Source: Mercurialis annua (taxonomy: Eukaryota > Streptophyta > Magnoliopsida > Malpighiales > Euphorbiaceae). Taken from it: a stretch of DNA of 64,000 nucleotides. Positions within the stretch are counted from its first letter, which is position 1. Each line of letters opens with the position of its first letter. Positions 10,969-24,129 of the stretch are shown piece by piece. The stretch lies in assembly GCF_937616625.2 (NCBI RefSeq), contig NC_065570.1, positions 1,808,001 to 1,872,000 of the forward strand. The letters are read 5' to 3'. The notes under the pieces were generated by a model. It searched no databases. It was not told the origin of the DNA and saw nothing but the letters and a program-made list of their open reading frames with translations. Both the position numbers and the translations under genes were made by a program.

Positions 10969-13900
10969 GCTTTCAAAAAAAATTGGAGTATCTTTTCTAA
11001 GAGTGCTCAAATTATCGTGTTTTATCATATTAATTAATAAATATTAATTTTATTTGTAACAATATGTCTTTCGGCTAAAAATGCATATATAGCAGTCGTA
11101 TTTTTTTTAATTTAAAATTTAATACTTAAATTTGTCCTAAAATCTCTTCTTGAAATTGAAATTATGCATATGTGACAAGTTTTAAGATAAAATTAACAAA
11201 ATCCGATTGTCATGTGTCAAAATTCGGTTGTCACGTGTCCATATTTGCCAAAAAATATGACTTCTAAATAAAGTTAAAATTTAGTAACAAAAATCAATCG
11301 AATCCCAAATTCAGTCATCAAATGTAAAAAAATATGATAGTTTGAATACCTTCAAAATTTGTTATTCCAAAAGTTGTTTTATTTTCTATTATTATTCGGT
11401 TCAATTTGATTATTTATATCCAATTCTTGTTAAAATTAATTATAAAAAATTATGTTTAAAATCACTCAATATCAACCAACTAATTTTTTATTAATTAAAT
11501 TAAATTTATCAATTAAGTTTATTCGGTTTTTATACATCTCTAAATAAGAGACTCTAATGGTTGATTTTTAGAATATTTTTATAAAAAATTAGTTCACATA
11601 GTCTGTAACTAGTTGTGAAATGTTCCCCGTTACAAAAAAAAACGTATTATTCAATTTCATTGTGGTTGTTGAGTTCTTATGACTTTATGCGATGCCCATT
11701 AAAAAGAATATTAACAGCTTTATGTTTGATTATATTTTCCATTCTATACTTTAACTTATTTATTTGATTTTCCGTAAAAGTTGTGGTCAGTGTGGCAACT
11801 TTATTTCATGCACAAACTTTGTTTATGATTACTCAAAGAAATAATAAAATGTTAATCCTTACTAAAATTTTCCATTAGTAGATATTGTACCATACAAATT
11901 AGGCACATTTGGATCGTGTACTATTATATTTTTTAAAATGGGTTTCCATACTACAGTTTATATTTACGTCTTGATTCAAAAAAAGAAAAAAGTCTTTAAA
12001 TTTTTGATTTTGTAGATATAAAATCCTTATGCACAATATTAAATTATCCGGACTTAAAATAAACGATCGGGAGGTTTATTTTTAACAAAACAAAACTATA
12101 GCACTCAGTTCAAAAATGTTAATATAATTTTGTTACAGTCGCAACAACGGCACACATATTTTATTTCCATATTAAAAGGGCTTAACTTCTAGTATAAAAT
12201 TAGAAATTTAGGAATTTAATATTGATAAGTAAAAATAAATGGTTCCTATTCAAAAAACAATACTAGTAATACAAAGCTTTAAATATGTGTTTTGAAAAAA
12301 ATATCATTCTAGTTTTGCAACTAAAAACTAAATGTGTTTGTCCCATGCAACCGTTACAATATGTGATTTTTACAATAAACTAGTAAGCATATATGATAGG
12401 AAATTTTTTAATTATTATCAATTTTATTTAATTTTTCACATGACTAACGTTTGTTTATTGTAAAAATAACATAGCGTAACAGTTGTGTCGTAGAATTATT
12501 CAGAAAGTAATTACGTGTATCATAATGTACTTTGACCACATTATACAATTTGTAGAGTTCTAAATTCTCACCTTAATTTATCCTTGACGAAAAAGATGGG
12601 GCACTGCTTTCAAAAATAATTAAAAAAGATGGAGATTGTAATGGCCCAACCAATCCACAAGCTAGTTCATGCATCATTTATGTAGGTATGATATTTACAA
12701 TTAATTAAATCAAACCTTGATGAAGCCGTCTAATTAAAATAATTAATTTGTTTGAGGCCATTTTAAAGTTAAAGGTTCATCTCACTCAATCATTTCATGG
12801 CTTTAATCATCAAGGATAATAGTATAAATTTAGATTGAAAACTGATTTAAATTTGACAATTTAAATTTATTTACTAAAATAATAAATTAAATTTTTGTAA
12901 ATAAAATTATTAATTTTTGTGTTGAGTTGTAGGTGGAAATGAACCTTAGTTTTGTTTATTTTATATTCTGATTTTGTATGATTTTGTTTTAATTTTGGAG
13001 CTTTTTCCTTGTTCTTTTTCTTACTGCACTGCAAGTGCAAATGGTGAAGAATCTTTAACCATGTGATTCAATTTCGTCCTTTATTATGCCTTTTCTTTTT
13101 CATATCAAGTCTTTGTGTTGATGACCTAAATCGACTTTTTTTTCTCGATTGAGTGATAGAATTTTATTAGATGATATAAAACCGACTATAAAGAGTTTAA
13201 ATTATAGTCATAATATATAAACTAGACATTACAATAAATATTGTTTATTAACGGCATTTTGCAAGTAAAACTAAAATTTTTGATTTTTTTTGATATTTTG
13301 GTGTATGTTTACTTATTAGTATTTCTTTTTAAATATTGCACATATTTTCGATCATTGGGATAACTATTTCAAAGTAAATGTACTATTAATATAACCAACT
13401 TGTATGCATGATTTTCTAAAGAACATAAAACGAAATCAAAAGGTGCATGATGTGTCTCGTTATCTGTTAAATGGTCCAAATCATTGACTTAATTTATATA
13501 TTCATTTAGATGGAGAAAATTGAGGGATATATAATTAGGGTAAATGCTGGATTCGGTATCTAAATTCACACCCAGTTATTTTGAAATTATAAATACTAAT
13601 ATTTATTATTTTTGTTAAAAATAAAATTATATAATATAAACAATTTAAAAATTGAAACTAAATTTTATTTTAATTAATATAAAAACATAAAATATTTTAT
13701 TTTTAGCCGATCAAAATGACTGCGAATACATTATTTAACTTCATGACATTTTATTCTATACAGTTATGTTATGTAATGTCCTAGTGAAAAATGTTTTGTT
13801 CTGTTTAGGAAGGGAACAAGATGATTGTGTCACAGATAGGTCAATCTCGAAAAATAAAATCAATGACTTGCATTCCAAGATAGACTGACATAAAGAAACC

Positions 13901-14092
13901 TACCAATAATTCACTTTTTTAACTTTAGGGGAGCATATAGTATATAGTTCAATGAACCTAAGTTTGCAAGTGTTACAAATTTATAAGTGTGAAAACTAAA
14001 GTCAGAACCTTGAGAAGTACTATAGATTATAGTATTAATAGAATTAATTAAGTATAAGCAATTTGATTATTTTCTAAATAAATTATACAAAC

Positions 14093-14335
14093 AATTGATT
14101 TAATTTGCCAAATCAGTTACGAATTTTTCAAAGCAATATTTAATTATTACATTATCAATTATTTAGTTTTTACACTTTTTGAAATTATGTGATATTAGCA
14201 ATTTGTTTCTTTTCTAAAAAAAATTGTAATAAACATTTTTTTGAAAATTAAGCAATTGGTTTGATTTGCCAAATCAGTTATGGGATTTTCAAAGGAATAT
14301 TAAACTATTAAATTATAAATTACTTTTAAAAAAAG
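14093..14335. repeat. Diverged direct duplication (period ~167 bp)
   Basis: TTGATTTAATTTGCCAAATC at 14096 recurs as TTGGTTTGATTTGCCAAATC at about 14263. Both are followed by CAGTTA(C/T)G, TTTTCAAAG and AATATT(T)AA. The origin is unknown. Confidence 0.55.
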
Positions 14336-14541
14336 ATACTTGATTTTTAATTCTTTGAACTATGTGAAAAAGAATATGTTCAAGAAGTAAAATGAATTTT
14401 ATTTTTTAAGTAAATCAACTAATATTGTTAACTAGCGGAGAAGATATTTGTAAATTGGATCAAATGTTAAGAGAGAGATTATATCTATAACAAATATAAA
14501 AGTGTATTCGCGGGGGGAATACTTCCATTCACGGATAAAAA

Positions 14542-16749
14542 TGTAATACCCCAAAATATTTTAAGATAATTACGTCGTGCCACGTGTCGTGATTTCCGAT
14601 AAATTAAATTAAGAAGAATTTAATTTAATTATATCGGGAAATTTGAATAAATTTTAATAAGTTAAATAACGGGATTTGGGGATTTAACTTCAGAAATTTA
14701 TATAAAATAATTTATAAATCCCGTAAGGAATTTTATTTCGCCAAAGTTCGCGAAATAATTTATAGTATTTATGGTAAAAGTTTCGAGTCAATCGGAGACT
14801 GTTTAAAATTTGGACGCGAATAGGTTTTGGACTGAATTGAAACTTTTGAAAAGTTTCAAGGACCAAAGTGCAAGTTAGCCAGATATATATAAAAACCCTT
14901 CAGATGAAGGAACCATCCAGACTTCATCTCCTTTCCATTTCTTTCGATCATAAACGGCGATAACGTACGTTTCCGTCGCTCGATTCCGTTTCTCGTCCAT
15001 TTTCGACGTTTAATAACTCGAATTGATCGTATTCACGAGGCGAATCACGGTAAGCTTGACGTTTTACCGTTTCGTTGATTATATTTTGAGTTATATTGAT
15101 TCAAAGTTTTAGGCCACGAAACGATTTTATCGTTTATTCGATTATAGGATCGTATTTGGGTGTTTTGAAGTTAGAAATAGCGTTTTAGTTACGTTTTGAG
15201 CGTTTTGGCACGGTGGAGCACGTCGGAAAACGATTTCCGGGCAAAAGCCCGTGGCTGTGCGTCCCACAGCCGAGCTGTGCGAACGCACAGCAGGACTGTG
15301 CGAACGCACAGTCAATGGACTGTGCGAACGCACAGTCAACTGTGCGAACGCACAGTCAGGTGACTGTGCGAACGCACAGTCATGGACTGTGCGAACGCAC
15401 AGTCTGCTAGGACTGTGCGAACGCACAGTCACACCGTGCAGACGCACAGTCCCCTGTGCAATCGCACAGGCAGACGTGCGTACGCACAGTGTTTTCGTCT
15501 ATCGACCTAGTTCTTCGAGAAATTTTATACGCGCATATCGAGACGTGAAATGGGTTAGTAATTGATTAATGTGAGACATTAACCTAATGAAGTTAAAAGT
15601 GATATTTTATCCATAAACGAGTTTGATACCGTTTATCGGGATAATCACGTGAGAGGCACGATGGTTAATAAAGCTCAGTGTGTCTAGTCTTGAGTCTAGA
15701 GTCAATCTTAGAATAGGATTCTGATGTCAGTCAAATGTTTTGAAATTTGTTTTAGATCCAGCAAGACAAGAAGGAGCTGGACCAGGAGTTCGGGAAGCTT
15801 GACGTTCTAAAGCCCGACGTATTTTTGGATAAGCGTTTTCTGTGAGTTTATACGATTTACTTTTAAAGTATTTATTTAAGCAATTATTATATATTGCTTT
15901 ATATTTGAATTGCATGTTTTATATGCGAATTCTTTTTATGAATTGCACATGGTTGATTTGAAACCAGTATTGATCCGATGGAACGTGCTACCTATTGGGC
16001 GACAATAGGACTGTGTGATCACCAGTTTTGATATGACTCAGCTGGGAGCTGATGATGAATATGAAATTTACGATTGGGTTATGATTTAGATACGCAGAGT
16101 GAACTCGGCTACGGTGTAGCCTGGAAGTCCCCGTATCTAGTGGCTGGGCCACCAGCGAGTTGGACTCGCAATTGATATTTATGATTGGATTGATAGATTG
16201 ATTATTAGTATGTTTGAGGATTAAGGTTTCAATCGGATCCTGTACTTGGCTGCATATGATTGATTGCGAATTTATGTTTTATTTGAATACTTATTAGTAA
16301 ATGTATGAACTCACTCAGTATATCCCAATATACTGACCCCTCACAGATTTCCTTACAGGATAAAGACGCTTTGAAGCAACGGACTTCTATCCTACTTCCA
16401 GAAGTCTGTATTTTTGAGTATGTAAAGAAACAGTACTTTACTCTTAGAGCTGCAGTAGATAAGTATTTTGTGAGTCCGCTGTAATATATAGATTTCTGTA
16501 AATATTACTCTAACGTTTTAAAGTTTTAAACGTTTTACGCTTGCTGCGTTATTTATATGTGGTGACTGCCAGAGGATATGTGTGCCTGGCATGTGTGCTT
16601 CTGCATGATACGTGGTTGCTTATGTCATGCATGACGTTTACATTTTTAATTGCGAAAAATTATTTTACGTTTTTAGGCTTGCTACGGGTTTCGGAGCAAC
16701 CACTCCCATTCCCTAGCGCCGGTCTCGGCCCTGAGATTGGGTCGTGACA
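14542..16749 (+). repeat. 5' LTR of the chromovirus
   Basis: 2208 bp, TG...CA. A TATA box (TATATATAAAAA, 14884-14895) marks the promoter, so U3 is about 370 bp and the transcribed part is unusually long. It carries the hairpin array at 15258-15490. It also has an exon-like block preceded by a TTTTAG acceptor at about 15755 (ATCCAGCAAGACAAGAAGG), which could mean leader splicing. Confidence 0.95.
15258..15490. repeat. Array of about 11 short palindromes in the 5' LTR
   Basis: The core unit is GACTGTGCGAACGCACAGTC. About seven copies are near-perfect (spacers 0-7 nt) and about four edge copies are degenerate (such as GTGCAGACGCAC and GTGCAATCGCAC). Each can form a stem of 8-9 bp around a GAAC or AA centre. 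The array lies about 370-600 nt downstream of the TATA box, so it should be in the RNA. Confidence 0.93.
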
Positions 16750-16753
16750 AAGT

Positions 16754-16769
16754 TGGTATCAGAGCATGG
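16754..16769 (+). promoter_or_regulatory. Primer-binding site (initiator tRNA-Met)
   Basis: TGGTATCAGAGCATGG lies 4 nt after the 5' LTR and is complementary to the 3' end of plant initiator tRNA-Met, the usual primer for minus-strand DNA synthesis in this lineage. Confidence 0.95.
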
Positions 16770-17012
16770 TCCAGTTACCATTGCTTATGTCAGAGTAGTG
16801 ATTGATTTTTATAGGATTCTACTGCAGCACATAGGACTCGAGTCTTGTCTTTGTTACGTATTCGTTTGATTTTCAAACTTTCAGCTTTCCCTCTAGGATG
16901 TGAGTCTGTCTTATGTGTGTGTTCGCTTGTGATGAGATGCGCGTTTATTACGGTATGCGTTTGCGATAATATGTGATTATGTGGCTAAGTAACGTTGTTT
17001 GTCTTGGTCAGG

Positions 17013-20000
17013 ATGTCTGACCAACGACAAGAAGTAGAGCGAGCTGCCGCTGCAGCACGTAATGCTATAGAAGGGGCGCATGACGTCCATCCAGAAGCTC
17101 AAGATGAGTCTTCTGTTCAGGGAGGAGGTGGTGGCCAAGAGGCCCAGGCGCAGGCACCTGGAGTGCAAGCGCAAGCCCAGCAACCTAATGTTGTGGGTTT
17201 TGATCTGAATCAGTTTCTTACGGGAATTGTGGCTATGCAAGCCAATCAGGCTGAGGTACAGAATATGCATCGTGAGCAGCTACAGCAGCAACAGTTACGC
17301 AATGTGGCTTTCACTGATCGAGATATCGTTTTGGCTTATATGCGCCTTAAGCCAACTAAATTTGACAGTACAGGTGATGCTCTCGATTTCCTCGAAGAAG
17401 TAGAACGTAATGCTCGACGCCTGCAAGCTAATGAGAGACAGACCATCATTATGGTGGAAATGTCATTGAAAGGACCCGCGAAAGATTGGTTTCAGCAGCA
17501 TATTCAGCCAACCATGGATACTATGACCTGGGCTGAATTTGCAAACCACTTTAGGGAATACTTTTTACCATATGCAGTGACAGAGAGTTATCGTAGCCAG
17601 TGGTTGACCCTGAGTAGAGGCAATCGGTCTGTGCAAGAGTATGTGACGGAGTTTACCAGGGTGAGTAGGTTTGCACCAGACCTGACTACAGACCCAGTCA
17701 GAGTGAACTCGAGGTTTGTAGAGGGTCTAGGAGCTGAATTTGTGAGTCTGACGTCTGATATCGGAAGAACCCTAGTGCAACTGATTGATAGTGCTAGGCA
17801 AATGGAAGTTTCTCTGATTCGTTTTGGAAGAATTCCTGACCCTTCCAATGTTGCACTTGTGAGAGATAATACGTTTCGTAGCGTACAGAGCGCACCTACC
17901 CGATCATATGCTGGGAATTATTCTCGACCTCCATCACGTCAGCAGAGAAATAAGAGAGCTCGATATGGAACTGGAGTCAGTACTTCAGGCACTGGATTTA
18001 GTGCCAGATCGATGAGTGGCATGGGAGGCGGAGTTCCCATATGTCTGAACTGTAATAGGAGGCACTATGGCGCGTGTTACACTGCTAGTGGAGCATGTTT
18101 TAACTGTGGTCAACGGGGCCATTTTGCTAGAGATTGTCCAAGGCAGATGCCCCAAGGTTCGATGACTACTGTAGTACAACCTTCCTATCAACAGCAGAGA
18201 ACTGCGCAGCAGATAGCGTCAGGATACGATCAGACAGGAAGTACCTTCACTGGCCAGAGAGGCCGTGGCTATGGAAATCGTGGAGGAAGAAATGGCGGAG
18301 GACGCGGTACTGGTCAGACTTCGCAGGCTGGCGGGAGTCAGGCCAGAGTCTTTGCACTGAATCCTCAGGAGGCTCAGGCTTCCAATGCGGTGGTGCAAGG
18401 TACCTTTTCTATCGCTTCTCAAGACGCTCTAATTTTATTTGATCCGGGCGCTACGCATTCGTTCGTTTCACCTAGTTTTGCTAGTAAGTTAGGAGTGCAA
18501 CCAGCGTATCTTAGGAACCCTTTATCTGTAGCTACCCCAGTTGGCGAGAGTGTGGAAGTTAGTATCGTTTATCCGTCCTGTCCTGTGAGAGTTCAAGGAC
18601 GAGATTTGTTAGTTGACTTGATTTTACTCGAAGTATTAGCTTTTGATGTCATATTAGGAATGGATTGGCTAGCTCAGCACTACGCCAATGTGGATTGTCG
18701 AAAGAAGACGGTGACGTTTAACACGCCTGGAATTGAAGCAGTTTCAATTCAGGGTGATAGAATGGAATCTTCTGCAAGTATCATTTCAGCTATTAAAGCT
18801 TGTAGTATGTTGAAGAAGGGATGTCAAGGATTTTTAGCGATAGTACGAGACACAGAGAAGAAAGGTATAAATTTAAGTGACGTGCCAGTTGTGTCAGAGT
18901 ATACAGACGTTTTTCCAGAAGAATTACCTGGATTACCCCCAGACCGCGAGATTGAGTTCTGTATCGAATTGGCTCCTGGCACGAAGCCAATATCGATACC
19001 ACCTTATCGAATGGCGCCAGCAGAGCTCAAGGAACTTAAGGATCAGCTAGAAGAGTTGTTTGATCGTGGTTTCATCAGACCGAGTGTATCCCCATGGGGT
19101 GCACCAGTTCTATTTGTGAAAAAGAAGGATGGATCGCTTCGACTATGTATCGATTATCGACAGCTGAACAAGGTGACGATTAAGAATAAGTATCCGTTAC
19201 CTAGGATCGACGATTTGTTCGACCAGTTACAAGGAGCGAAATACTTTTCCAAGATTGATTTGAGATCAGGTTATCATCAGCTAAAGATTCGCGATGACGA
19301 TGTTCAGAAGACTGCTTTCCGAACTCGATATGGACATTACGAATTCCTCGTTATGTCATTCGGATTGACGAACGCCCCAGCAGCCTTCATGGATTTGATG
19401 AATAGAATATTCAAACCGTACTTGGATCAGTTCGTGATCGTGTTCATCGACGACATTTTAATCTATTCGAGTACAAAAGAAGAGCACGCACAACATTTGC
19501 GGATGGTACTACAGACGCTAAGAGAGCATCAGCTTTACGCCAAATTCTCTAAATGTGAATTTTGGCTAACGGAAGTGGCTTTCTTAGGTCATGTGGTTTC
19601 ACAAAGCGGCATTAAGGTTGACCCAAAGAAGATTGAAGCTGTGATAAAATGGAAACGACCTGAATCAGTTACGGAAGTTAGAAGCTTCCTTGGTTTAGCG
19701 GGATATTATAGACGATTTGTACAGGACTTTTCGAAGATCGCTGTACCTTTGACGAAGTTAACTCAGAAGAACGTGAAATTCAACTGGACGGACCAGTGTG
19801 AACTCAGTTTTCTGAAATTGAAGGAGTGTTTAACGACGGCACCAGTCCTAACGTTACCAGAAGGAACAGAAGGATTCACAGTTTACTGTGACGCGTCAAG
19901 AGTTGGACTAGGATGTGTCCTTATGCAACACGGTCGAGTGATTGCATACGCTTCGCGACAGCTCAAGAAGCACGAAACGAACTATCCCACGCATGATCTA

Positions 20001-21893
20001 GAGCTAGCAGCGGTGATTTTTGCATTAAAGATTTGGAGACATTATTTGTACGGCGCTACGTGCGAAATCTTTACAGATCATAAGAGTCTCAAGTACATTT
20101 TTGACCAACGAGAGTTAAACCTCAGACAGCGGAGATGGATGGAGCTACTGAAAGATTACGACTGCACGATACAATACCATCCAGGCAAGGCCAACGTAGT
20201 GGCAGATGCCTTAAGCAGGAAGTCAGCTGGAAGTCTCGCGCACGTTACAACGACATGGCGGAGGCCATTAATCAACGAGATACATACGATGTTTAGCCAA
20301 GGAGTGGAGTTCGAGATCTCATCTCTCGGAAACCTAATGGCTCAGTTAACGGTACAATCGACGTTGATTGATCAGATCAAAGAGTTGCAAGCAGACGACC
20401 CTCAATTGACGCATCTAATCGAGGAAGTTCAACAAGGAAAAAGTCAAGATTTCAGTATCGTCAACGGAATCTTGAAATACGGCAGTCGAATGTGCGTTCC
20501 AGATGTGGAAGACTTAAGACAGAAGATCATGGAAGAGACTCATGGAACGATTTATAGCGTTCATCCTGGTTCCACGAAGATGTACCATGACATCAAAACA
20601 ACGTATTGGTGGAGCGGAATGAAGAAGGATATCGCAGAGTTCGTGGCGAAATGCCCGACTTGTCAACAAGTCAAATTGGAGCATCAACGGCCTTACGGAT
20701 TTCTTCAACCATTACCCATTCCGGAGTGGAAGTGGGAGCAGATCACGATGGATTTCGTAATCGGACTACCCAAGACACAGAAAGGTTTTGACTCTATTTG
20801 GGTAATCGTGGATCGTTTGACGAAGTCAGCGCACTTCATTCCTATTAAGACGACTTATTCTGCAGCAAAGTTAGCGGAGATTTATATCACTAAGATTGTG
20901 AGCCTACACGGAGTTCCCGTGTCAATCGTTTCCGACAGAGGTTCCGTATTTACCTCTCATTTCTGGAAGAGCTTACAAGACGCGCTGGGAACGCGATTGA
21001 ATTTCAGCACTGCGTTTCACCCTCAGACAGACGGTCAGTCTGAACGGACGATTCAAACGTTAGAAGATATGCTTCGACTTTGCGTGTTAGACTTTGGAGG
21101 TAGTTGGGATACGTACCTACCCCTAGTCGAGTTTGCCTACAACAACAGCTATCATTCAAGCATCGAGATGGCTCCTTACGAAGCATTGTATGGGCGAAAA
21201 TGTCGATCTCCTATTTGTTGGGACGAAGTCGGTGAACGAAAGCTCACTGGAGCAGAGATTATCCAGATTACGTCAGAAAAAGTTCCGTTGATAAAGCAGC
21301 GTTTGAATACTGCTTCCAGTCGACAGAAGAGTTACGCGGACCCCAAGAGGAAGGATATCGAATTTCAGCTCGGAGACTACGTGTTTCTCAAAGTGTCACC
21401 GATGAAGGGAGTAATTCGTTTCGGAAAGAAGGGTAAATTGGCTCCGAGATATGTCGGACCATATCAGATTGTGGAGCGTATAGGCTCAGTTGCCTATAAG
21501 CTAGACTTGCCACAGGAGATGTCGCAAGTTCATCCTGTCTTTCATATTTCCATGCTTAGGAAATATGTACCAGACCCTTCTCGAATAATTCAACCGCAAG
21601 CGGTAGACGTGAGCGAAGAGCTAACATACGAAGAACGGCCAGTGCAGATTGTCGATACCCAGATACGACAATTGCGGACCAAGAGAATCCCGATGGTGAA
21701 AGTTCTTTGGAGGAGTCAGTCCATAGAAGAGTGCACGTGGGAGACAGAAGAGGATATGAGGCAGAAGTACCCATATCTATTTACACAAGGTACGTGGCTA
21801 ACTTTTAAATTCGAGGACGAATTTATTTTAAGGGGGGGTGAATGTAATACCCCAAAATATTTTAAGATAATTACGTCGTGCCACGTGTCGTGA
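17013..21893 (+). CDS. Gag-Pol polyprotein with chromodomain-like end
   Basis: A single 1626-aa frame. The first ATG is 17013; the frame is open upstream to 16995 but only from TTG. Order of domains: Gag (about residues 90-250); CCHC knuckle [14 protein letters not shown] (about 361); aspartic protease with DPGATHSF (about 477); reverse transcriptase with FIDDIL (about 811); RNase H starting near YCDAS (about 957); integrase with an HHCC finger (about 1183-1215) and D, D, E near 1246, 1307 and 1343; then a chromodomain-like segment (about 1535-1600). The protease triad reads D-P-G rather than the usual D-S/T-G. I have seen DPG in other plant gypsy proteins, but it could lower activity. The stop lies 51 bp inside the 3' LTR, so the frame crosses the polypurine tract. 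No frameshift or internal stop was seen. Confidence 0.95.
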   Translation: MSDQRQEVERAAAAARNAIEGAHDVHPEAQDESSVQGGGGGQEAQAQAPGVQAQAQQPNVVGFDLNQFLTGIVAMQANQAEVQNMHREQLQQQQLRNVAFTDRDIVLAYMRLKPTKFDSTGDALDFLEEVERNARRLQANERQTIIMVEMSLKGPAKDWFQQHIQPTMDTMTWAEFANHFREYFLPYAVTESYRSQWLTLSRGNRSVQEYVTEFTRVSRFAPDLTTDPVRVNSRFVEGLGAEFVSLTSDIGRTLVQLIDSARQMEVSLIRFGRIPDPSNVALVRDNTFRSVQSAPTRSYAGNYSRPPSRQQRNKRARYGTGVSTSGTGFSARSMSGMGGGVPICLNCNRRHYGACYTASGACFNCGQRGHFARDCPRQMPQGSMTTVVQPSYQQQRTAQQIASGYDQTGSTFTGQRGRGYGNRGGRNGGGRGTGQTSQAGGSQARVFALNPQEAQASNAVVQGTFSIASQDALILFDPGATHSFVSPSFASKLGVQPAYLRNPLSVATPVGESVEVSIVYPSCPVRVQGRDLLVDLILLEVLAFDVILGMDWLAQHYANVDCRKKTVTFNTPGIEAVSIQGDRMESSASIISAIKACSMLKKGCQGFLAIVRDTEKKGINLSDVPVVSEYTDVFPEELPGLPPDREIEFCIELAPGTKPISIPPYRMAPAELKELKDQLEELFDRGFIRPSVSPWGAPVLFVKKKDGSLRLCIDYRQLNKVTIKNKYPLPRIDDLFDQLQGAKYFSKIDLRSGYHQLKIRDDDVQKTAFRTRYGHYEFLVMSFGLTNAPAAFMDLMNRIFKPYLDQFVIVFIDDILIYSSTKEEHAQHLRMVLQTLREHQLYAKFSKCEFWLTEVAFLGHVVSQSGIKVDPKKIEAVIKWKRPESVTEVRSFLGLAGYYRRFVQDFSKIAVPLTKLTQKNVKFNWTDQCELSFLKLKECLTTAPVLTLPEGTEGFTVYCDASRVGLGCVLMQHGRVIAYASRQLKKHETNYPTHDLELAAVIFALKIWRHYLYGATCEIFTDHKSLKYIFDQRELNLRQRRWMELLKDYDCTIQYHPGKANVVADALSRKSAGSLAHVTTTWRRPLINEIHTMFSQGVEFEISSLGNLMAQLTVQSTLIDQIKELQADDPQLTHLIEEVQQGKSQDFSIVNGILKYGSRMCVPDVEDLRQKIMEETHGTIYSVHPGSTKMYHDIKTTYWWSGMKKDIAEFVAKCPTCQQVKLEHQRPYGFLQPLPIPEWKWEQITMDFVIGLPKTQKGFDSIWVIVDRLTKSAHFIPIKTTYSAAKLAEIYITKIVSLHGVPVSIVSDRGSVFTSHFWKSLQDALGTRLNFSTAFHPQTDGQSERTIQTLEDMLRLCVLDFGGSWDTYLPLVEFAYNNSYHSSIEMAPYEALYGRKCRSPICWDEVGERKLTGAEIIQITSEKVPLIKQRLNTASSRQKSYADPKRKDIEFQLGDYVFLKVSPMKGVIRFGKKGKLAPRYVGPYQIVERIGSVAYKLDLPQEMSQVHPVFHISMLRKYVPDPSRIIQPQAVDVSEELTYEERPVQIVDTQIRQLRTKRIPMVKVLWRSQSIEECTWETEEDMRQKYPYLFTQGTWLTFKFEDEFILRGGECNTPKYFKIITSCHVS
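21828..21842 (+). promoter_or_regulatory. Polypurine tract
   Basis: TTTAAGGGGGGGTGAA-like purine run directly before the 3' LTR, the expected primer for plus-strand DNA synthesis. It also encodes part of the polyprotein tail. Confidence 0.85.
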
Positions 21894-24050
21894 TTTCCGA
21901 TAAATTAAATTAAGAAGAATTTAATTTAATTATATCGGGAAATTTGAATAAATTTTAATAAGTTAAATAACGGGATTTGGGGATTTAACTTCAGAAATTT
22001 ATATAAAATAATTTATAAATCCCGTAAGGAATTTTATTTCGCCAAAGTTCGCGAAATAATTTATAGTATTTATGGTAAAAGTTTCGAGTCAATCGGAGAC
22101 TGTTTAAAATTTGGACGCGAATAGGTTTTGGACTGAATTGAAACTTTTGAAAAGTTTCAAGGACCAAAGTGCAAGTTAGCCAGATATATATAAAAACCCT
22201 TCAGATGAAGGAACCATCCAGACTTCATCTCCTTTCCATTTCTTTCGATCATAAACGGCGATAACGTACGTTTCCGTCGCTCGATTCCGTTTCTCGTCCA
22301 TTTTCGACGTTTAATAACTCGAATTGATCGTATTCACGAGGCGAATCACGGTAAGCTTGACGTTTTACCGTTTCGTTGATTATATTTTGAGTTATATTGA
22401 TTCAAAGTTTTAGGCCACGAAACGATTTTATCGTTTATTCGATTATAGGATCGTATTTGGGTGTTTTGAAGTTAGAAATAGCGTTTTAGTTACGTTTTGA
22501 GCGTTTTGGCACGGTGGAGCACGTCGGAAAACGATTTCCGGGCAAAAGCCCGTGGCTGTGCGTCCCACAGCCGAGCTGTGCGAACGCACAGCAGGACTGT
22601 GCGAACGCACAGTCAATGGACTGTGCGAACGCACAGTCAACTGTGCGAACGCACAGTCAGGTGACTGTGCGAACGCACAGTCATGGACTGTGCGAACGCA
22701 CAGTCTGCTAGGACTGTGCGAACGCACAGTCACACCGTGCAGACGCACAGTCCCCTGTGCAATCGCACAGGCAGACGTGCGTACGCACAGTGTTTTCGTC
22801 TATCGACCTAGTTCTTCGAGAAATTTTATACGCGCATATCGAGACGTGAAATGGGTTAGTAATTGATTAATGTGAGACATTAACCTAATGAAGTTAAAAG
22901 TGATATTTTATCCATAAACGAGTTTGATACCGTTTATCGGGATAATCACGTGAGAGGCACGATGGTTAATAAAGCTCAGTGTGTCTAGTCTTGAGTCTAG
23001 AGTCAATCTTAGAATAGGATTCTGATGTCAGTCAAATGTTTTGAAATTTGTTTTAGATCCAGCAAGACAAGAAGGAGCTGGACCAGGAGTTCGGGAAGCT
23101 TGACGTTCTAAAGCCCGACGTATTTTTGGATAAGCGTTTTCTGTGAGTTTATACGATTTACTTTTAAAGTATTTATTTAAGCAATTATTATATATTGCTT
23201 TATATTTGAATTGCATGTTTTATATGCGAATTCTTTTTATGAATTGCACATGGTTGATTTGAAACCAGTATTGATCCGATGGAACGTGCTACCTATTGGG
23301 CGACAATAGGACTGTGTGATCACCAGTTTTGATATGACTCAGCTGGGAGCTGATGATGAATATGAAATTTACGATTGGGTTATGATTTAGATACGCAGAG
23401 TGAACTCGGCTACGGTGTAGCCTGGAAGTCCCCGTATCTAGTGGCTGGGCCACCAGCGAGTTGGACTCGCAATTGATATTTATGATTGGATTGATAGATT
23501 GATTATTAGTATGTTTGAGGATTAAGGTTTCAATCGGATCCTGTACTTGGCTGCATATGATTGATTGCGAATTTATGTTTTATTTGAATACTTATTAGTA
23601 AATGTATGAACTCACTCAGTATATCCCAATATACTGACCCCTCACAGATTTCCTTACAGGATAAAGACGCTTTGAAGCAACGGACTTCTATCCTACTTCC
23701 AGAAGTCTGTATTTTTGAGTATGTAAAGAAACAGTACTTTACTCTTAGAGCTGCAGTAGATAAGTATTTTGTGAGTCCGCTGTAATATATAGATTTCTGT
23801 AAATATTACTCTAACGTTTTAAAGTTTTAAACGTTTTACGCTTGCTGCGTTATTTATATGTGGTGACTGCCAGAGGATATGTGTGCCTGGCATGTGTGCT
23901 TCTGCATGATACGTGGTTGCTTATGTCATGCATGACGTTTACATTTTTAATTGCGAAAAATTATTTTACGTTTTTAGGCTTGCTACGGGTTTCGGAGCAA
24001 CCACTCCCATTCCCTAGCGCCGGTCTCGGCCCTGAGATTGGGTCGTGACA
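21843..24050 (+). repeat. 3' LTR of the chromovirus
   Basis: 2208 bp, the same length as the 5' LTR, with the same short frames at a fixed offset of 7301 bp. It contains the last 51 nt of the polyprotein frame. It is followed by the AAAAA duplication. Confidence 0.96.
22559..22791. repeat. Palindrome array in the 3' LTR
   Basis: The same units and spacing as in the 5' LTR (15258-15490), 7301 bp downstream. Unit number and variants are unchanged, which fits very recent insertion. Confidence 0.93.
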
Positions 24051-24129
24051 AAAAATACCCTTGACATATTTGTACTTAACAAATAGAAAGATGACATTTC
24101 TAATCCATAAAGGAAACATATTAAAAATA

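Larger units (their letters stand above)
10518..14483. other. Long AT-rich intergenic region
   Basis: About 4 kb with no coding signal. It contains the FQR1-like 5' flank (CT-rich leader to about 10585), a small MITE at 10819-10968 and a diverged direct repeat at 14093-14335. The rest showed nothing recognisable on either strand. Confidence 0.5.
14542..24050 (+). mobile_element. Full-length Ty3/gypsy chromovirus-type LTR retrotransposon
   Basis: The element is 9509 bp. The LTRs (14542-16749 and 21843-24050) are both exactly 2208 bp, begin TGTAATACCCC and end GGTCGTGACA. Every feature I compared sits at a constant 7301-bp offset, and I saw no mismatch by eye, so insertion was very recent. The duplication AAAAA flanks it (14537-14541 and 24051-24055). 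The primer-binding site TGGTATCAGAGCATGG (16754) matches initiator tRNA-Met. The polypurine tract TTAAGGGGGGGTGAA abuts the 3' LTR. One uninterrupted gag-pol frame (17013-21893) ends in a chromodomain-like tail, suggesting the Tekay/Del lineage. It appears structurally autonomous. The site lies inside or beside a Helitron. Confidence 0.97.

Noticed and set aside
15258..15490. CRISPR-like look of the repeat array
   Set aside because: The spacers are 0-7 nt, the units are palindromes, and the array lies in both LTRs of a plant retrotransposon. No cas genes.
15142..15565. Open frames of 65-104 codons across the LTR hairpin array (repeated at 22443-22866)
   Set aside because: They are a by-product of the repeated unit, which lacks stop codons in several frames on both strands. 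The encoded text is a repeat and resembles no protein.
16995..17012. Gag start at the upstream TTG
   Set aside because: The first ATG in frame is 17013; TTG starts are not expected in plant mRNA.
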